Positions 37,259 through 44,631 of a stretch of 64,000 bases of DNA are shown here, piece after piece. Location: NCBI GenBank assembly GCA_963718065.1, contig CAVQYE010000004.1, positions 1-64,000 of the forward strand, read 5' to 3'. Every line of letters starts with the position of its first letter. Positions within the stretch are counted from its first letter, which is position 1. The notes beneath the pieces were generated by a model. The model saw only the letters and a list, made by a program, of their open reading frames with translations. It was not told the DNA's origin and did no database searches. The DNA is from CAVPGP01 sp963718065. GTDB lineage: Bacteria; Actinomycetota; Thermoleophilia; Gaiellales; Gaiellaceae. Position numbers and translations under genes: made by a program.

Positions 37259-38181
37259 TCGCGACCGCCTCGTTTCCGGCGCTTGGCACAACCGCCGTCG
37301 TCGCGGTGACGAGCCCGTCCCAACTCGAGCCGGCGCATGCCGTGCTTGTGGCCGAGCTCGACCAGATCGACCGTGCGTGCAGCCGCTTCCGGGAGGACTC
37401 GGAGCTCGTTTACGTGAACGCACGCGCGGGCGAGCGCGTCGAGCTGAGTCCGACGCTGCTGGCCGCAGTCCGTGTTGCCGTCGACGCTGCGTCTGCGACG
37501 GACGGGCTGGTCGACCCGACGCTCGGCGCCGACATGCGCGCAGCCGGCTACGACCGCACATTCGCGCTCGTCGAGGCGCGCGAGGGCTGGAAGGTCGAGC
37601 TACGTCACCGCCCGCGCGCACTCTGGCGGCACATCGAGCTCGACGACGAGAGCGCCGTGCTTCGCGTGCCTGCCGGCGTCGAGCTCGACCTCGGTGCCAC
37701 CGCGAAGGCGCTCGCCGCCGATCGTGCGGCCCGCGCGATCGCGAAAGCGGCGAGCTGCGGCGCACTCGTCTCTCTCGGCGGCGACATCGCCGTCGCCGGA
37801 GAGCCGCCGCTCGGCGGTTGGTGCGTGCGGTTGGCCGACGATCACGCGGCACCGCTCGAAGGGGCGGGTCCTCTCGTCGTGATCAACGCCGGAGGCCTCG
37901 CGACTTCGGGAACCTCGGTGCGCCGTTGGCGCACCGATCGCGGCGAGGCCCACCATCTGCTCGATCCGCGGACCGGCCTGCCGGCGCGCACGCCGTGGAG
38001 AACGGTCTCCGTCGCCGCCCACACGTGTGTCGACGCCAACATTGCCGCGACCGCGGCGATCGTCCTCGGTGACGAGGCGCCCGAGTGGCTCGAGCAGCGC
38101 GGGCTGCCGTCTCGACTTGTCGCAACCGACGGCGCGATCGTCAGCGTCGCCGGCTGGCCCGCCGAAGAGGACGCGGCATGA
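37255..38181 (+). CDS. apbE: ApbE-like FAD:protein FMN transferase
   Basis: A 308-residue enzyme that normally attaches FMN covalently to Thr or Ser of exported flavoproteins. Family marks include FPALGTTAVVAV, LDLGATAKALAADRAARAI, ALVSLGGDIAVAGEPP and HHLLDPRTGLPARTPWRTVSV, with metal-binding Asp/Thr near VDANIAATAAI. No signal peptide is seen on this start, a GTG overlapping the previous stop, although most ApbE proteins are exported; the preceding small anchored protein may originally have supplied the leader. It is followed with a 4-base overlap by the ferric-reductase-like gene. Confidence 0.88.
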   Translation: MIATASFPALGTTAVVAVTSPSQLEPAHAVLVAELDQIDRACSRFREDSELVYVNARAGERVELSPTLLAAVRVAVDAASATDGLVDPTLGADMRAAGYDRTFALVEAREGWKVELRHRPRALWRHIELDDESAVLRVPAGVELDLGATAKALAADRAARAIAKAASCGALVSLGGDIAVAGEPPLGGWCVRLADDHAAPLEGAGPLVVINAGGLATSGTSVRRWRTDRGEAHHLLDPRTGLPARTPWRTVSVAAHTCVDANIAATAAIVLGDEAPEWLEQRGLPSRLVATDGAIVSVAGWPAEEDAA

Positions 38182-39269
38182 CCACTCTCGCAGCCGCGAA
38201 CGCGCAGACGCTCTGGTACGTGACGCGCGGCAGCGGGGTCGTCGCCCTGCTCCTGCTGACGGCGTCTGTGCTGCTCGGCATCCTCGCTGCTCTCCGTTGG
38301 CGCGGCGAGCGATGGCCCCGCTTTGCGGTGACCGGCGCCCACCGCAACCTGACGCTCCTTGCGATCGTGTTCGTCTTCCTCCACGTCGTGACGACGGTCG
38401 CCGACGGATACGCGCCGATCGGCTTGAAAGACGCGGTCGTCCCGTTCGTCTCGCCATATCGCCCGCTGTGGCTCGGCCTCGGTGCGATCGCCTTCGACCT
38501 CCTGCTCGCACTGGTCGTGACGAGCTTGTTGCGGACCCGGATCGCGGCTCGGCTCTGGCGTGCGGTGCACTGGCTCGCGTACGCGGCGTGGCCCGTCGCG
38601 CTGCTCCACGCGTTCGGCACCGGCAGCGATGCGCGTTCCGAGTGGCTGGCGGCACTCGGCATCGGCTGCGTGCTCGCCGTTGCCCTTGCCGTGCTGGCTC
38701 GCGCCGCTCTCGGCGGCGGCCTGCCTCTTCCGCGCATTTCCGGTGCGGTGGCTGCGGTGCTCGTCCCGCTTGCGATGCTTGTCTGGTATCAGGGCGGGCC
38801 GCTCCAGAAAGGGTGGGCGCGGCGGGCCGGCACGCCTTCCACGCTGCTCGCTGCCGCAAAGCCGCCGGCTGCGGCCGAAGCGGCGCGCGTGAGCGTGGCA
38901 GCGCCGACGTCGTTCGTCTCGGCGCTCTCCGGAACCCTCTCCGAAAGCCGAAGCTCCGGCGGGCTCGTCATCGTGCGCCTCAAGATGCGGCTCCGTGGCG
39001 GCCCGCGCGGCGCCGCGCGCATCGACCTGCAGGGCGTTCCGAGCGACGACGGAGTGGCGATGACCGCCGGCGGTGTCTCCTTCGTGCCGGCGACGACGCG
39101 CGCGGTCTACACCGGCGGCGTGCTTTCGCTGTCCGGCAGCAGCGTGGTCGCGGACGTCGTCGACCCAGCCGGCGACCGGCTGCGCCTCGGGTTCGACCTC
39201 CACCTCGACTCGACGTCGAACGCCCTCTCGGGTGTGCTCGAGGCGTCGACGTCCGGGGGTGAGGGATGA
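38178..39269 (+). CDS. Ferric-reductase-like transmembrane protein with extracytoplasmic tail
   Basis: A 363-residue protein. The N-terminal 210 residues hold five or six helices of the ferric reductase-like/YedZ type, with heme-ligand His candidates in VFVFLHVVTTV, RAVHWLAYAAWPVALLHAFG and GAHRNLTLLAI. A hydrophobic stretch (ISGAVAAVLVPLAMLVWYQ) then leads to an extracytoplasmic beta-rich domain of about 120 residues (RIDLQGVPSDDGVAMTAG). Both ends overlap neighbours by 4 bases (ATGA). It would pass electrons through heme across the membrane, together with ApbE and the NuoF-like protein. Confidence 0.85.
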   Translation: MTTLAAANAQTLWYVTRGSGVVALLLLTASVLLGILAALRWRGERWPRFAVTGAHRNLTLLAIVFVFLHVVTTVADGYAPIGLKDAVVPFVSPYRPLWLGLGAIAFDLLLALVVTSLLRTRIAARLWRAVHWLAYAAWPVALLHAFGTGSDARSEWLAALGIGCVLAVALAVLARAALGGGLPLPRISGAVAAVLVPLAMLVWYQGGPLQKGWARRAGTPSTLLAAAKPPAAAEAARVSVAAPTSFVSALSGTLSESRSSGGLVIVRLKMRLRGGPRGAARIDLQGVPSDDGVAMTAGGVSFVPATTRAVYTGGVLSLSGSSVVADVVDPAGDRLRLGFDLHLDSTSNALSGVLEASTSGGEG

Positions 39270-40531
39270 GCTCCGCCGTCATTCAGAGCAGGCGCGCCTC
39301 GCCGCCAAAGGGCATTCCCCGCCTGCTCGCCGACGCGCGTTCGGAGCGTGCGGCAACGCTGCAGGAGCACGTCGCGCGATTCGGCCGCCTTTCGGCGCCG
39401 CACGATCTCGTTGCCGTGCTGGAGGATGCCGGTCTGTCCGGCCGGGGCGGCGCGGCTTACCCGACAGCTCACAAGTTTCGAAGCGTCGTGGCGCAGCGAA
39501 CAAGCCCGGTTGTCGTCGGAAACGGCGCCGAGGGTGAGCCCGCGAGCAAGAAGGACAAGGCGCTGATCCGAGTCGCGCCGCACCTCGTTCTCGACGGTGC
39601 GACGCTGGCGGCCCTGGCGGTCGGGGCCCGTGAAGCGATCATCGCGATCACAGACACGGCGACGGTTGAGCGCGCAGTGCTCTTGCACGCGATCGCCGAG
39701 CGCGGCCGCGTCGGCAAGGTGAAGCTGAGCGTCGCCGTGGTGCCCGACGCATTTGTCAGCGGCGAGGAGACCGCTTTGCTCGCCGCGATCCGCGGCGGCC
39801 CGCCCAAGCCCACGCTCAAGCCGCCGTACCCCTTTGAGCGAGGGCTCGGCGGAGCCCCGACGCTCGTCCAGAACGTCGAGACGCTGGCTCACGTCGCGCT
39901 GATCGCCCGTTTCGGCGCCGACTGGTTCCGATCGGCCGGCAGCGACCGCGCACCCGGGACGGCACTCGTCACCCTTGCCGGGGCCGTCGCGCGGCCCGGC
40001 GTCCACGAGGTCGAGCTCGACTCGTCCGTCGGCGACCTCATGCTGCGCGCCGGCGGCGACACCGAAGCGATCTCTGCGGTCCTCGTCGGCGGCTACTTCG
40101 GGCGCTGGATCCCGGCCGCCGACGCGTTCGCACTGCGGTTGAGGCCCGGCGTTCTCGGCGCCGGAGCGGTCTTCGCTTTTCCGGCCGACGCCTGCGCGCT
40201 CTCGGAGTGCGCTCGCGTCGCGCGCTACCTCGCCGACGAGAGCGCAGGACAGTGCGGCCCATGCGTCTTCGGGCTGGCGGCGATCGCCGACGCGCTCGAG
40301 CGTCTTCTGAGCGGAGACCGACGCGAACGGGCGGATCGCCGGGCGCAGATCCTGCGCTGGGCCGAGCAGGTTCGCGGGCGCGGCGCCTGCAGGCACCCCG
40401 ACGGCGTTGCTGGATTCGTCGAAAGCGCACTGGCGACGTTCGCGGACGAGGTCGAGCTACACACCCGGCACGGCCGCTGCAACCGTTCGCACCGCGCATT
40501 GCTCCCCGTTCCCGAACGTGCCCGTGGATGA
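39266..40531 (+). CDS. NuoF/SLBB-type flavin iron-sulfur oxidoreductase subunit
   Basis: A 421-residue protein like the 51-kDa (NuoF) subunit of complex I. It has the FMN/NADH-binding stretch LSGRGGAAYPTAHKF and VVVGNGAEGEPASKKDK, then VSGEETALLAAIRGGPPKP, LVQNVETLAHVAL, an SLBB domain (VTLAGAVARPGVHEV) and a C-terminal Fe-S domain. In the last, the usual S-C-G-x-C-x-P-C is SAGQCGPCV, so the first of four cluster Cys is Ala. The third surviving Cys is in GRGACRHPDG. It probably oxidises NAD(P)H and feeds the adjacent ferredoxin or membrane protein. Confidence 0.85.
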   Translation: MSSAVIQSRRASPPKGIPRLLADARSERAATLQEHVARFGRLSAPHDLVAVLEDAGLSGRGGAAYPTAHKFRSVVAQRTSPVVVGNGAEGEPASKKDKALIRVAPHLVLDGATLAALAVGAREAIIAITDTATVERAVLLHAIAERGRVGKVKLSVAVVPDAFVSGEETALLAAIRGGPPKPTLKPPYPFERGLGGAPTLVQNVETLAHVALIARFGADWFRSAGSDRAPGTALVTLAGAVARPGVHEVELDSSVGDLMLRAGGDTEAISAVLVGGYFGRWIPAADAFALRLRPGVLGAGAVFAFPADACALSECARVARYLADESAGQCGPCVFGLAAIADALERLLSGDRRERADRRAQILRWAEQVRGRGACRHPDGVAGFVESALATFADEVELHTRHGRCNRSHRALLPVPERARG

Positions 40532-40749
40532 AGACCAAGCTGTCGCTCATCGTCGACCCGATCGCCTGCGACGGACACGGGCTCTGCGCCGAGCTCTTCC
40601 CGGAACGCGTCCGGCTCGACGATTGGGGCTTCCCGATCATCGATCCTGAGCCGCTGCCGCCGTCGCTCGCCAAGCACGCCCGCCGAGCCGTCGCCGAATG
40701 CCCGAAACGCGCCCTCCGTCTTGCAGCGCCGGTCGCGAGGCGGTCATAG
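40528..40749 (+). CDS. Ferredoxin, 3Fe-4S type
   Basis: A 73-residue ferredoxin of the actinobacterial P450-partner type. The cluster Cys pattern is C-D-G-H-G-L-C near residue 14 and a later C-P-K-R-A-L: three cysteines, the middle Cys of a 4Fe-4S motif being replaced (by His or Gly). It overlaps the NuoF-like gene by 4 bases and would be that protein's electron acceptor or donor. It ends the + strand redox operon, 40 bases from the convergent reductase. Confidence 0.9.
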   Translation: MKTKLSLIVDPIACDGHGLCAELFPERVRLDDWGFPIIDPEPLPPSLAKHARRAVAECPKRALRLAAPVARRS

Positions 40750-40789
40750 CGGCTCGTTCACCGGCCCCGCGTCTCGCCGCGGGCGGGCT

Positions 40790-42118
40790 TCAGCGCCAGT
40801 CGAAATGCTCGCGGTGAATGCGCCTGGACGGCACGCCCGCCAGCCGCAGCTGCGTCTCGAAACTGCCGAGCATGCCCGCCGGACCGCACATGAAGACCGA
40901 TAGCTTGCCCGGGTCTGCGTCAGCGACGTCGAGGACGTGCTCGGTCGTGAGGCGGCCCTCCACACTCGTGTCGATCAGGTGCGCGTGCAGCGATTCGTGG
41001 CGGTCGGCGATCTCGCGGATCTCGTCGGCGAACGGCGCCTCACCGTCGGCGGTGTAGAAGAAGTCCACGCGATGCGGCAGATCTCCGTCGAGCGCGCGCA
41101 GCCAGCTGAGGAACGGCGCGACGCCGACGCCCGCGGCGATCCACACTTGCCGATCGGTTCCCTTCGCATGGTTGAAGCGCCCGTGGGGACCGCCGATGAC
41201 CGCCGGCATGCCGGGCTCGATGAGCTCCTGCAGGCGCGACGTGTAGTCGCCGAGTGCCTTGACCGTGACGCGCAGGACATCCTCGCGCGGAGCGCTCGAG
41301 ATCGTGAAGGGATGACGGTGCCAGCCGTCTTTCGCTTCGAGGTAGACCATCGCGAACTGGCCGGGCATGAAGTCGACGGGCCTGCCGATCGGCCGCAGCG
41401 CGACCTCGACCAGGCCGTCGTCGACCTCGCGGACGGCGTCCACCTGGTAGTCGTGCAGCGACAGGAAGAAGCGCGCCAGCAGCTCGCGGTAGACGTAGAA
41501 CCCCAACCCGACGGCGCCGATCGCGACGTAGCTCCAGCGAAGAGTCGGCGCCTCGGCGAACGGCGTCCCGTCGAGCACGCCGTGCACGAAGCCTGCCGCG
41601 ACGAACAGGCCCGTGGTGCGATGCAGCGCTCGCCAGCGGTCATAGCCGCCGAAGATGCGGCGGACGTCACGTACGACCGGTGCATCCCGCAGCGCGCGCA
41701 CGCCACTCCGTAGCGGCGCCGGCACCACCGACGGCCAGCGCGGCAGGATCGCCCACAGCGCGAGTGCCACCAGGCCGATCGCCCCGACGGCGCCGAGCGG
41801 CCCGCCGAGCGCGGTGCCGTTCGAGTTGGACGACAGCAACACGTGCGGAGCAAGCAGGAACAGACCGGTGATCGCGACGCGCCGATGCCAGATCGCAGCG
41901 CGGTCGATCCCGTCGAACCACTCCTCCACCCACGGCAGCATGCTGATGAGCACGAGTCCGATCGACAGGAGCAGGATCGATTCGGCGCCCAGCAGTTGCC
42001 CGACGTAGCTCCCGGTCGACTCGCCGGCGGGCCGGGCAACGAGCCAGAGGATCCCTTCGGCGACGACGAGGGCGGCGATCGTCGCCGGCCCAACCTCGCG
42101 GGCGACGAATCTCGCCAT
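40790..42118 (-). CDS. Ferric-reductase/FAD-NAD(P)H oxidoreductase (NOX-like)
   Basis: A 442-residue membrane flavocytochrome. The N-terminal 220 residues contain six helices with His candidates (AIWHRRVAITGLFLLAPHV; RALHRTTGLFVAAGFVHGVL). The C-terminal part is a ferredoxin-reductase-like module: FAD-binding RHPFTISSAP, GPHGRFNH, and NAD(P)-binding IAAGVGVAPFLSWLRAL with the late FMCGPAGMLGSFE. The ATG at 42118 places the first helix correctly; earlier in-frame starts do not. It is convergent with the ferredoxin operon, so it is a likely partner in the same trans-membrane electron transfer. Confidence 0.9.
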   Translation of the reverse strand: MARFVAREVGPATIAALVVAEGILWLVARPAGESTGSYVGQLLGAESILLLSIGLVLISMLPWVEEWFDGIDRAAIWHRRVAITGLFLLAPHVLLSSNSNGTALGGPLGAVGAIGLVALALWAILPRWPSVVPAPLRSGVRALRDAPVVRDVRRIFGGYDRWRALHRTTGLFVAAGFVHGVLDGTPFAEAPTLRWSYVAIGAVGLGFYVYRELLARFFLSLHDYQVDAVREVDDGLVEVALRPIGRPVDFMPGQFAMVYLEAKDGWHRHPFTISSAPREDVLRVTVKALGDYTSRLQELIEPGMPAVIGGPHGRFNHAKGTDRQVWIAAGVGVAPFLSWLRALDGDLPHRVDFFYTADGEAPFADEIREIADRHESLHAHLIDTSVEGRLTTEHVLDVADADPGKLSVFMCGPAGMLGSFETQLRLAGVPSRRIHREHFDWR

Positions 42119-42206
42119 GCACGGCGCAACCCTAGATGGTTGATGCCGCGGGCCGCGTTTTGGGCCACGAATCGAGGAATTGCGTCTGACCTGCCAACGG
42201 CCAGTA

Positions 42207-42226
42207 CGGGAGCGACGGGACTCGAA
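42207..42226 (-). repeat. tRNA-Asp 3' fragment C (20 bases, att-like)
   Basis: Twenty bases identical to the 3' end of the tRNA-Asp gene at 51469-51542 (acceptor 3' strand and part of the T arm), in the same orientation. Identity stops inside the T loop and the stem no longer pairs, so it is not a functional tRNA. It abuts a truncated gene at 42240. Confidence 0.6.
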
Positions 42227-42239
42227 TCGGATGACCGAT

Positions 42240-42338
42240 TCAGCCGACGACGACCAGCAGGGCCAGGCGAAGGAAGACGTGCGCCCGCTGGAAGGACGCC
42301 GGCGGGCGCTCGACATCGAAGACGACGGGATAGGCCAT
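42240..42338 (-). pseudogene. Truncated DUF4389-like membrane protein gene
   Basis: The minus strand encodes only 32 residues: MAYPVVFDVERPP, then SFQRAHVFLRLALLVVVG and a stop. This resembles the N-terminus of DUF4389-type membrane proteins, which normally continue for 100 or more residues. The sequence is cut by a junction just before the tRNA-Asp fragment at 42207-42226. It would be the last gene of the minus-strand operon that starts at 44471. Family assignment from so short a piece is tentative. Confidence 0.45.
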
Positions 42339-42378
42339 TGGCAGTTGCCAAGCGGACGGCCGGCTCGTCATGGCTCGA

Positions 42379-42813
42379 TCATGCGATCGCTCCCTCGGGG
42401 ACGAGACCGAGCTGGACCGCGACGGCCAGGTTGTCGTAGTACAGGTTGTTGACGACGATCTTCCCGTCCGGCCCGACCCGAACGACCTCCATCCCCCTGA
42501 CCTCCACCCGCTTGCCGGTGGGGGGCAGCACGGTGCCGTTCGGCAGCAGGAAGGGACCGGTCTGCGTTCCGACAAACGTCCACTCGTCCGCGAACGCGTC
42601 GCCCTGTTCGACGAAGCTCACAACGGTATGAGTGACGTCCGGGATCGCTTCCAGCTCCCGCGCGAGACGCTCGTGAATCGCGCTGCGGCCCTCGAAGATG
42701 CCGTCGGGCATACCCTGAACAGCGTCATCCGCGTACAGATCCATGCACGCGTCGAGATCGCCGGCGTTGTACCGCTCGACGTAGCGGTCGAGCAGCTCCC
42801 TGTATGCGCTCAT
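42379..42813 (-). CDS. SnoaL-like (NTF2-fold) protein
   Basis: A 144-residue protein of the SnoaL/nuclear transport factor 2 fold: YVERYNAGDLDACMDLYADD, IHERLARELEAIPDV and RGMEVVRVGPDGKIVVNNLYY. A purine-rich GGAGAAGAG site stands just before the ATG at 42813. Such proteins are small cyclases, isomerases or binding proteins, and the catalytic role here is not readable. It follows the CoA-binding protein in a minus-strand operon and precedes the truncated DUF4389-like gene. Confidence 0.8.
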   Translation of the reverse strand: MSAYRELLDRYVERYNAGDLDACMDLYADDAVQGMPDGIFEGRSAIHERLARELEAIPDVTHTVVSFVEQGDAFADEWTFVGTQTGPFLLPNGTVLPPTGKRVEVRGMEVVRVGPDGKIVVNNLYYDNLAVAVQLGLVPEGAIA

Positions 42814-42830
42814 GCTCTTCTCCTCTCTGT

Positions 42831-43301
42831 TCACACTTGCTTCGGCACGTGCCCGGCGAGCACGACGCGCATGACCCTGTGCCCGAAATCGGCGGTGGGC
42901 CCGAACATCAGGGGACACCCTCCGTCGATCACTGCGATGCCGTGCTGCCGGCCGTAGTCGGTGGCGGCGGCCGAGACGCTGCTTCCGCCGGAGCCCCAGT
43001 GCATCCAGACGTGCTTGATGCCGAGCTCGGCGCATTCGCGCATGGTGTCCTCGGCGTTCTCCGGCCGAGTGGCGATCACCACTGCGTCGACACCACCGGG
43101 GATGGATGTCAGATCGTTGTAGCAGCGGTCCCCCTCGACCTCGTCGGCGTTCGGGTTGACCGCGAAGACCTCGTAGCCACGGTCGCGCAGCCGCTTGTAC
43201 ACGGTGTTGCTCCCATGCGTCTTGGGCGTACGGGACACCCCCGTGACCGCCACCCGCTTGTTCGCCAGGAAAGCGGACGCGGCTTCTTTGATGCCTTGCA
43301 T
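42831..43301 (-). CDS. CoA-binding domain protein (YccU-like)
   Basis: A 156-residue CoA-binding Rossmann protein. It shows KRVAVTGVSRTPKTHGSNTV, VFAVNPNADEVEGDRCYNDL, VDAVVIATRPENAEDTM and IAVIDGGCPLMFGPTADFGH. The family (YccU/succinyl-CoA ligase alpha-like N-domain) binds CoA, with no known reaction. An AGGAGC ribosome-binding site precedes the ATG at 43301. It lies in the ABM-to-SnoaL operon. Confidence 0.85.
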   Translation of the reverse strand: MQGIKEAASAFLANKRVAVTGVSRTPKTHGSNTVYKRLRDRGYEVFAVNPNADEVEGDRCYNDLTSIPGGVDAVVIATRPENAEDTMRECAELGIKHVWMHWGSGGSSVSAAATDYGRQHGIAVIDGGCPLMFGPTADFGHRVMRVVLAGHVPKQV

Positions 43302-43318
43302 AGCTCCTCCCTTCTCCT

Positions 43319-44060
43319 TCACACCGCCGCCGTCGGGCTGGCCCGGCGGCCGCGGATCGCACCCGCGATCAGGAGCACCCCGCCGAGCAGGAAGATTCCT
43401 CCTGCGGCCAGCAGGCCGAGGCCGATCCACGGCACGGCCGGCATTCGGGCGCCCAGATCCGCGCCCACGTTGATCCCGGGTCGCCCGTCCGCGTTCATCA
43501 CGACGACGGTCCACGTTCCGTCCGTCGGCTCCCAGACGAGGCTCCGGGTCCCCGGGCCGGTGTCGGAGACGACCCAGAAGTGCTGCGTCGCGGGAGCAGA
43601 TCGGGCCAGGCCGCCGTCGACGGGTTCCACCTCGTCCTTCCAGAACTCGGAGATGACGGTGTGGTGCACCCCCGCGAGGTATTGATCGACCTCGGCGGAG
43701 GGGCCGATCCCCACGAACAGTGGCGGGCCGGCGCTCACCGGAGTGACCCGGATCCGAACCTTGCCGAGCAGGCCCGGGGAGTACAGCCACCCGAGCCCCG
43801 CCGTGCCGAGATCGGTGTGCACAGTCGTCGAGCGCCGATCCGGAGCTGGAGAACTCGTGGACGCCGGTGGTGACATAGCCTCCGTCGCGCTGGGTGCGGT
43901 CGGCCCACAGGGCCGTCCCACCGCCGCCCAGCAGGACCAACGAGACCAGGACCAGCAGCGCCCCGATCACGAGCGCCGTGATGCGGCCCGCCGTCCAGCT
44001 CGCGGGGCGCGCTGCGGCCTCCGGCCTCAGCGCTGTTGGTGAAGCATGCGTCTCGTTCAC
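43319..44060 (-). CDS. Two-helix membrane protein, unknown function (frameshifted)
   Basis: About 246 residues. It has an N-terminal helix (ITALVIGALLVLVSLVLLGGGG), an extracytoplasmic region with TVHTDLGTAGLGWLYSP, VRIRVTPVSAGPPLFVGIGP and DGTWTVVVMNADGRPG, and a C-terminal helix (WIGLGLLAAGGIFLLGGVLLIAG). One frame break lies near 43835. The start is a GTG at 44060 or 44069, 9-18 bases from the ABM stop. I recognise the layout from actinobacterial membrane proteins of unknown function; no catalytic residues are evident. Confidence 0.7.
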
Positions 44061-44077
44061 CGTTACCACCCCCGGCG

Positions 44078-44471
44078 CTACGCCGGGACCTCGTCGAGAG
44101 CCTCGATGTCGACGTCCAGTCCCTGCAACAGGGAGAACTTCCTGAACGGGACGACACCCGCCAGCTGCTCGATCAGCTGGGCCAGCGCCGGCGACGGCTC
44201 GCCGTAGAGCGTCATCTCGTGGTCGTAGGCGAAGTCGCGGAAGAGCTTGTCCCTGGGCCTCGGCGACGTTGTGGGCGTGCTCGATCAGGGCGTCGGCGTC
44301 GACGTAGCCCTCCCGCACCTCGCACTCGGTTCCGTCGTCGCTGAGGAACCAGTCGTAGCGGAGGGTCTTCGTGTCCTTCTCCCTCGTCAGCCTCATCATC
44401 TCGGCGGCCTGCTGCTTGAACCCGTCGAGCTCGCCGTCGCGGACCTTCAGTCGCGCTTCGACCTCGAACAT
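44078..44471 (-). CDS. ABM-like small monooxygenase-fold protein (frameshifted)
   Basis: About 130 residues with a ferredoxin-like ABM (antibiotic biosynthesis monooxygenase/quinol monooxygenase) pattern: MFEVEARLKVRDGELDGFKQ, KDTKTLRYDWFLSDDGTECE and LIEHAHNVAEAQ. One frame break lies near 44250, after which LFRDFAYDHEMTLYGEPSPAL continues the fold. It is the first gene of the minus-strand operon. A conserved promoter-like element lies at 44580-44616, about 110 bases upstream. Confidence 0.75.
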
Positions 44472-44579
44472 GTCTCGGCCTCCTTCCGTGTCGCACCCGC
44501 GTCGGGCGCATCGTTTGCTCGTCGCCTCTCGTTCCTGTCCGATGCCATGGGCGCAAGCTTGCGGCTGCGAGGCGGCCGC

Positions 44580-44616
44580 GACATCGGGGCGCCACCCTGA
44601 TCGGCACCCTGATTTC
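44580..44616 (-). promoter_or_regulatory. Paired-CAGGGTG element, copy 1 (before ABM operon)
   Basis: On the minus strand two CAGGGTG half-sites are separated by five bases and followed by GCGCCCCGATGTC. Nearly the same sequence recurs on the plus strand at 47754-47792. The two copies flank the LAL-type regulator gene and each points toward another gene start. Confidence 0.6.
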
Positions 44617-44631
44617 TCGAACAGCCGGGCA

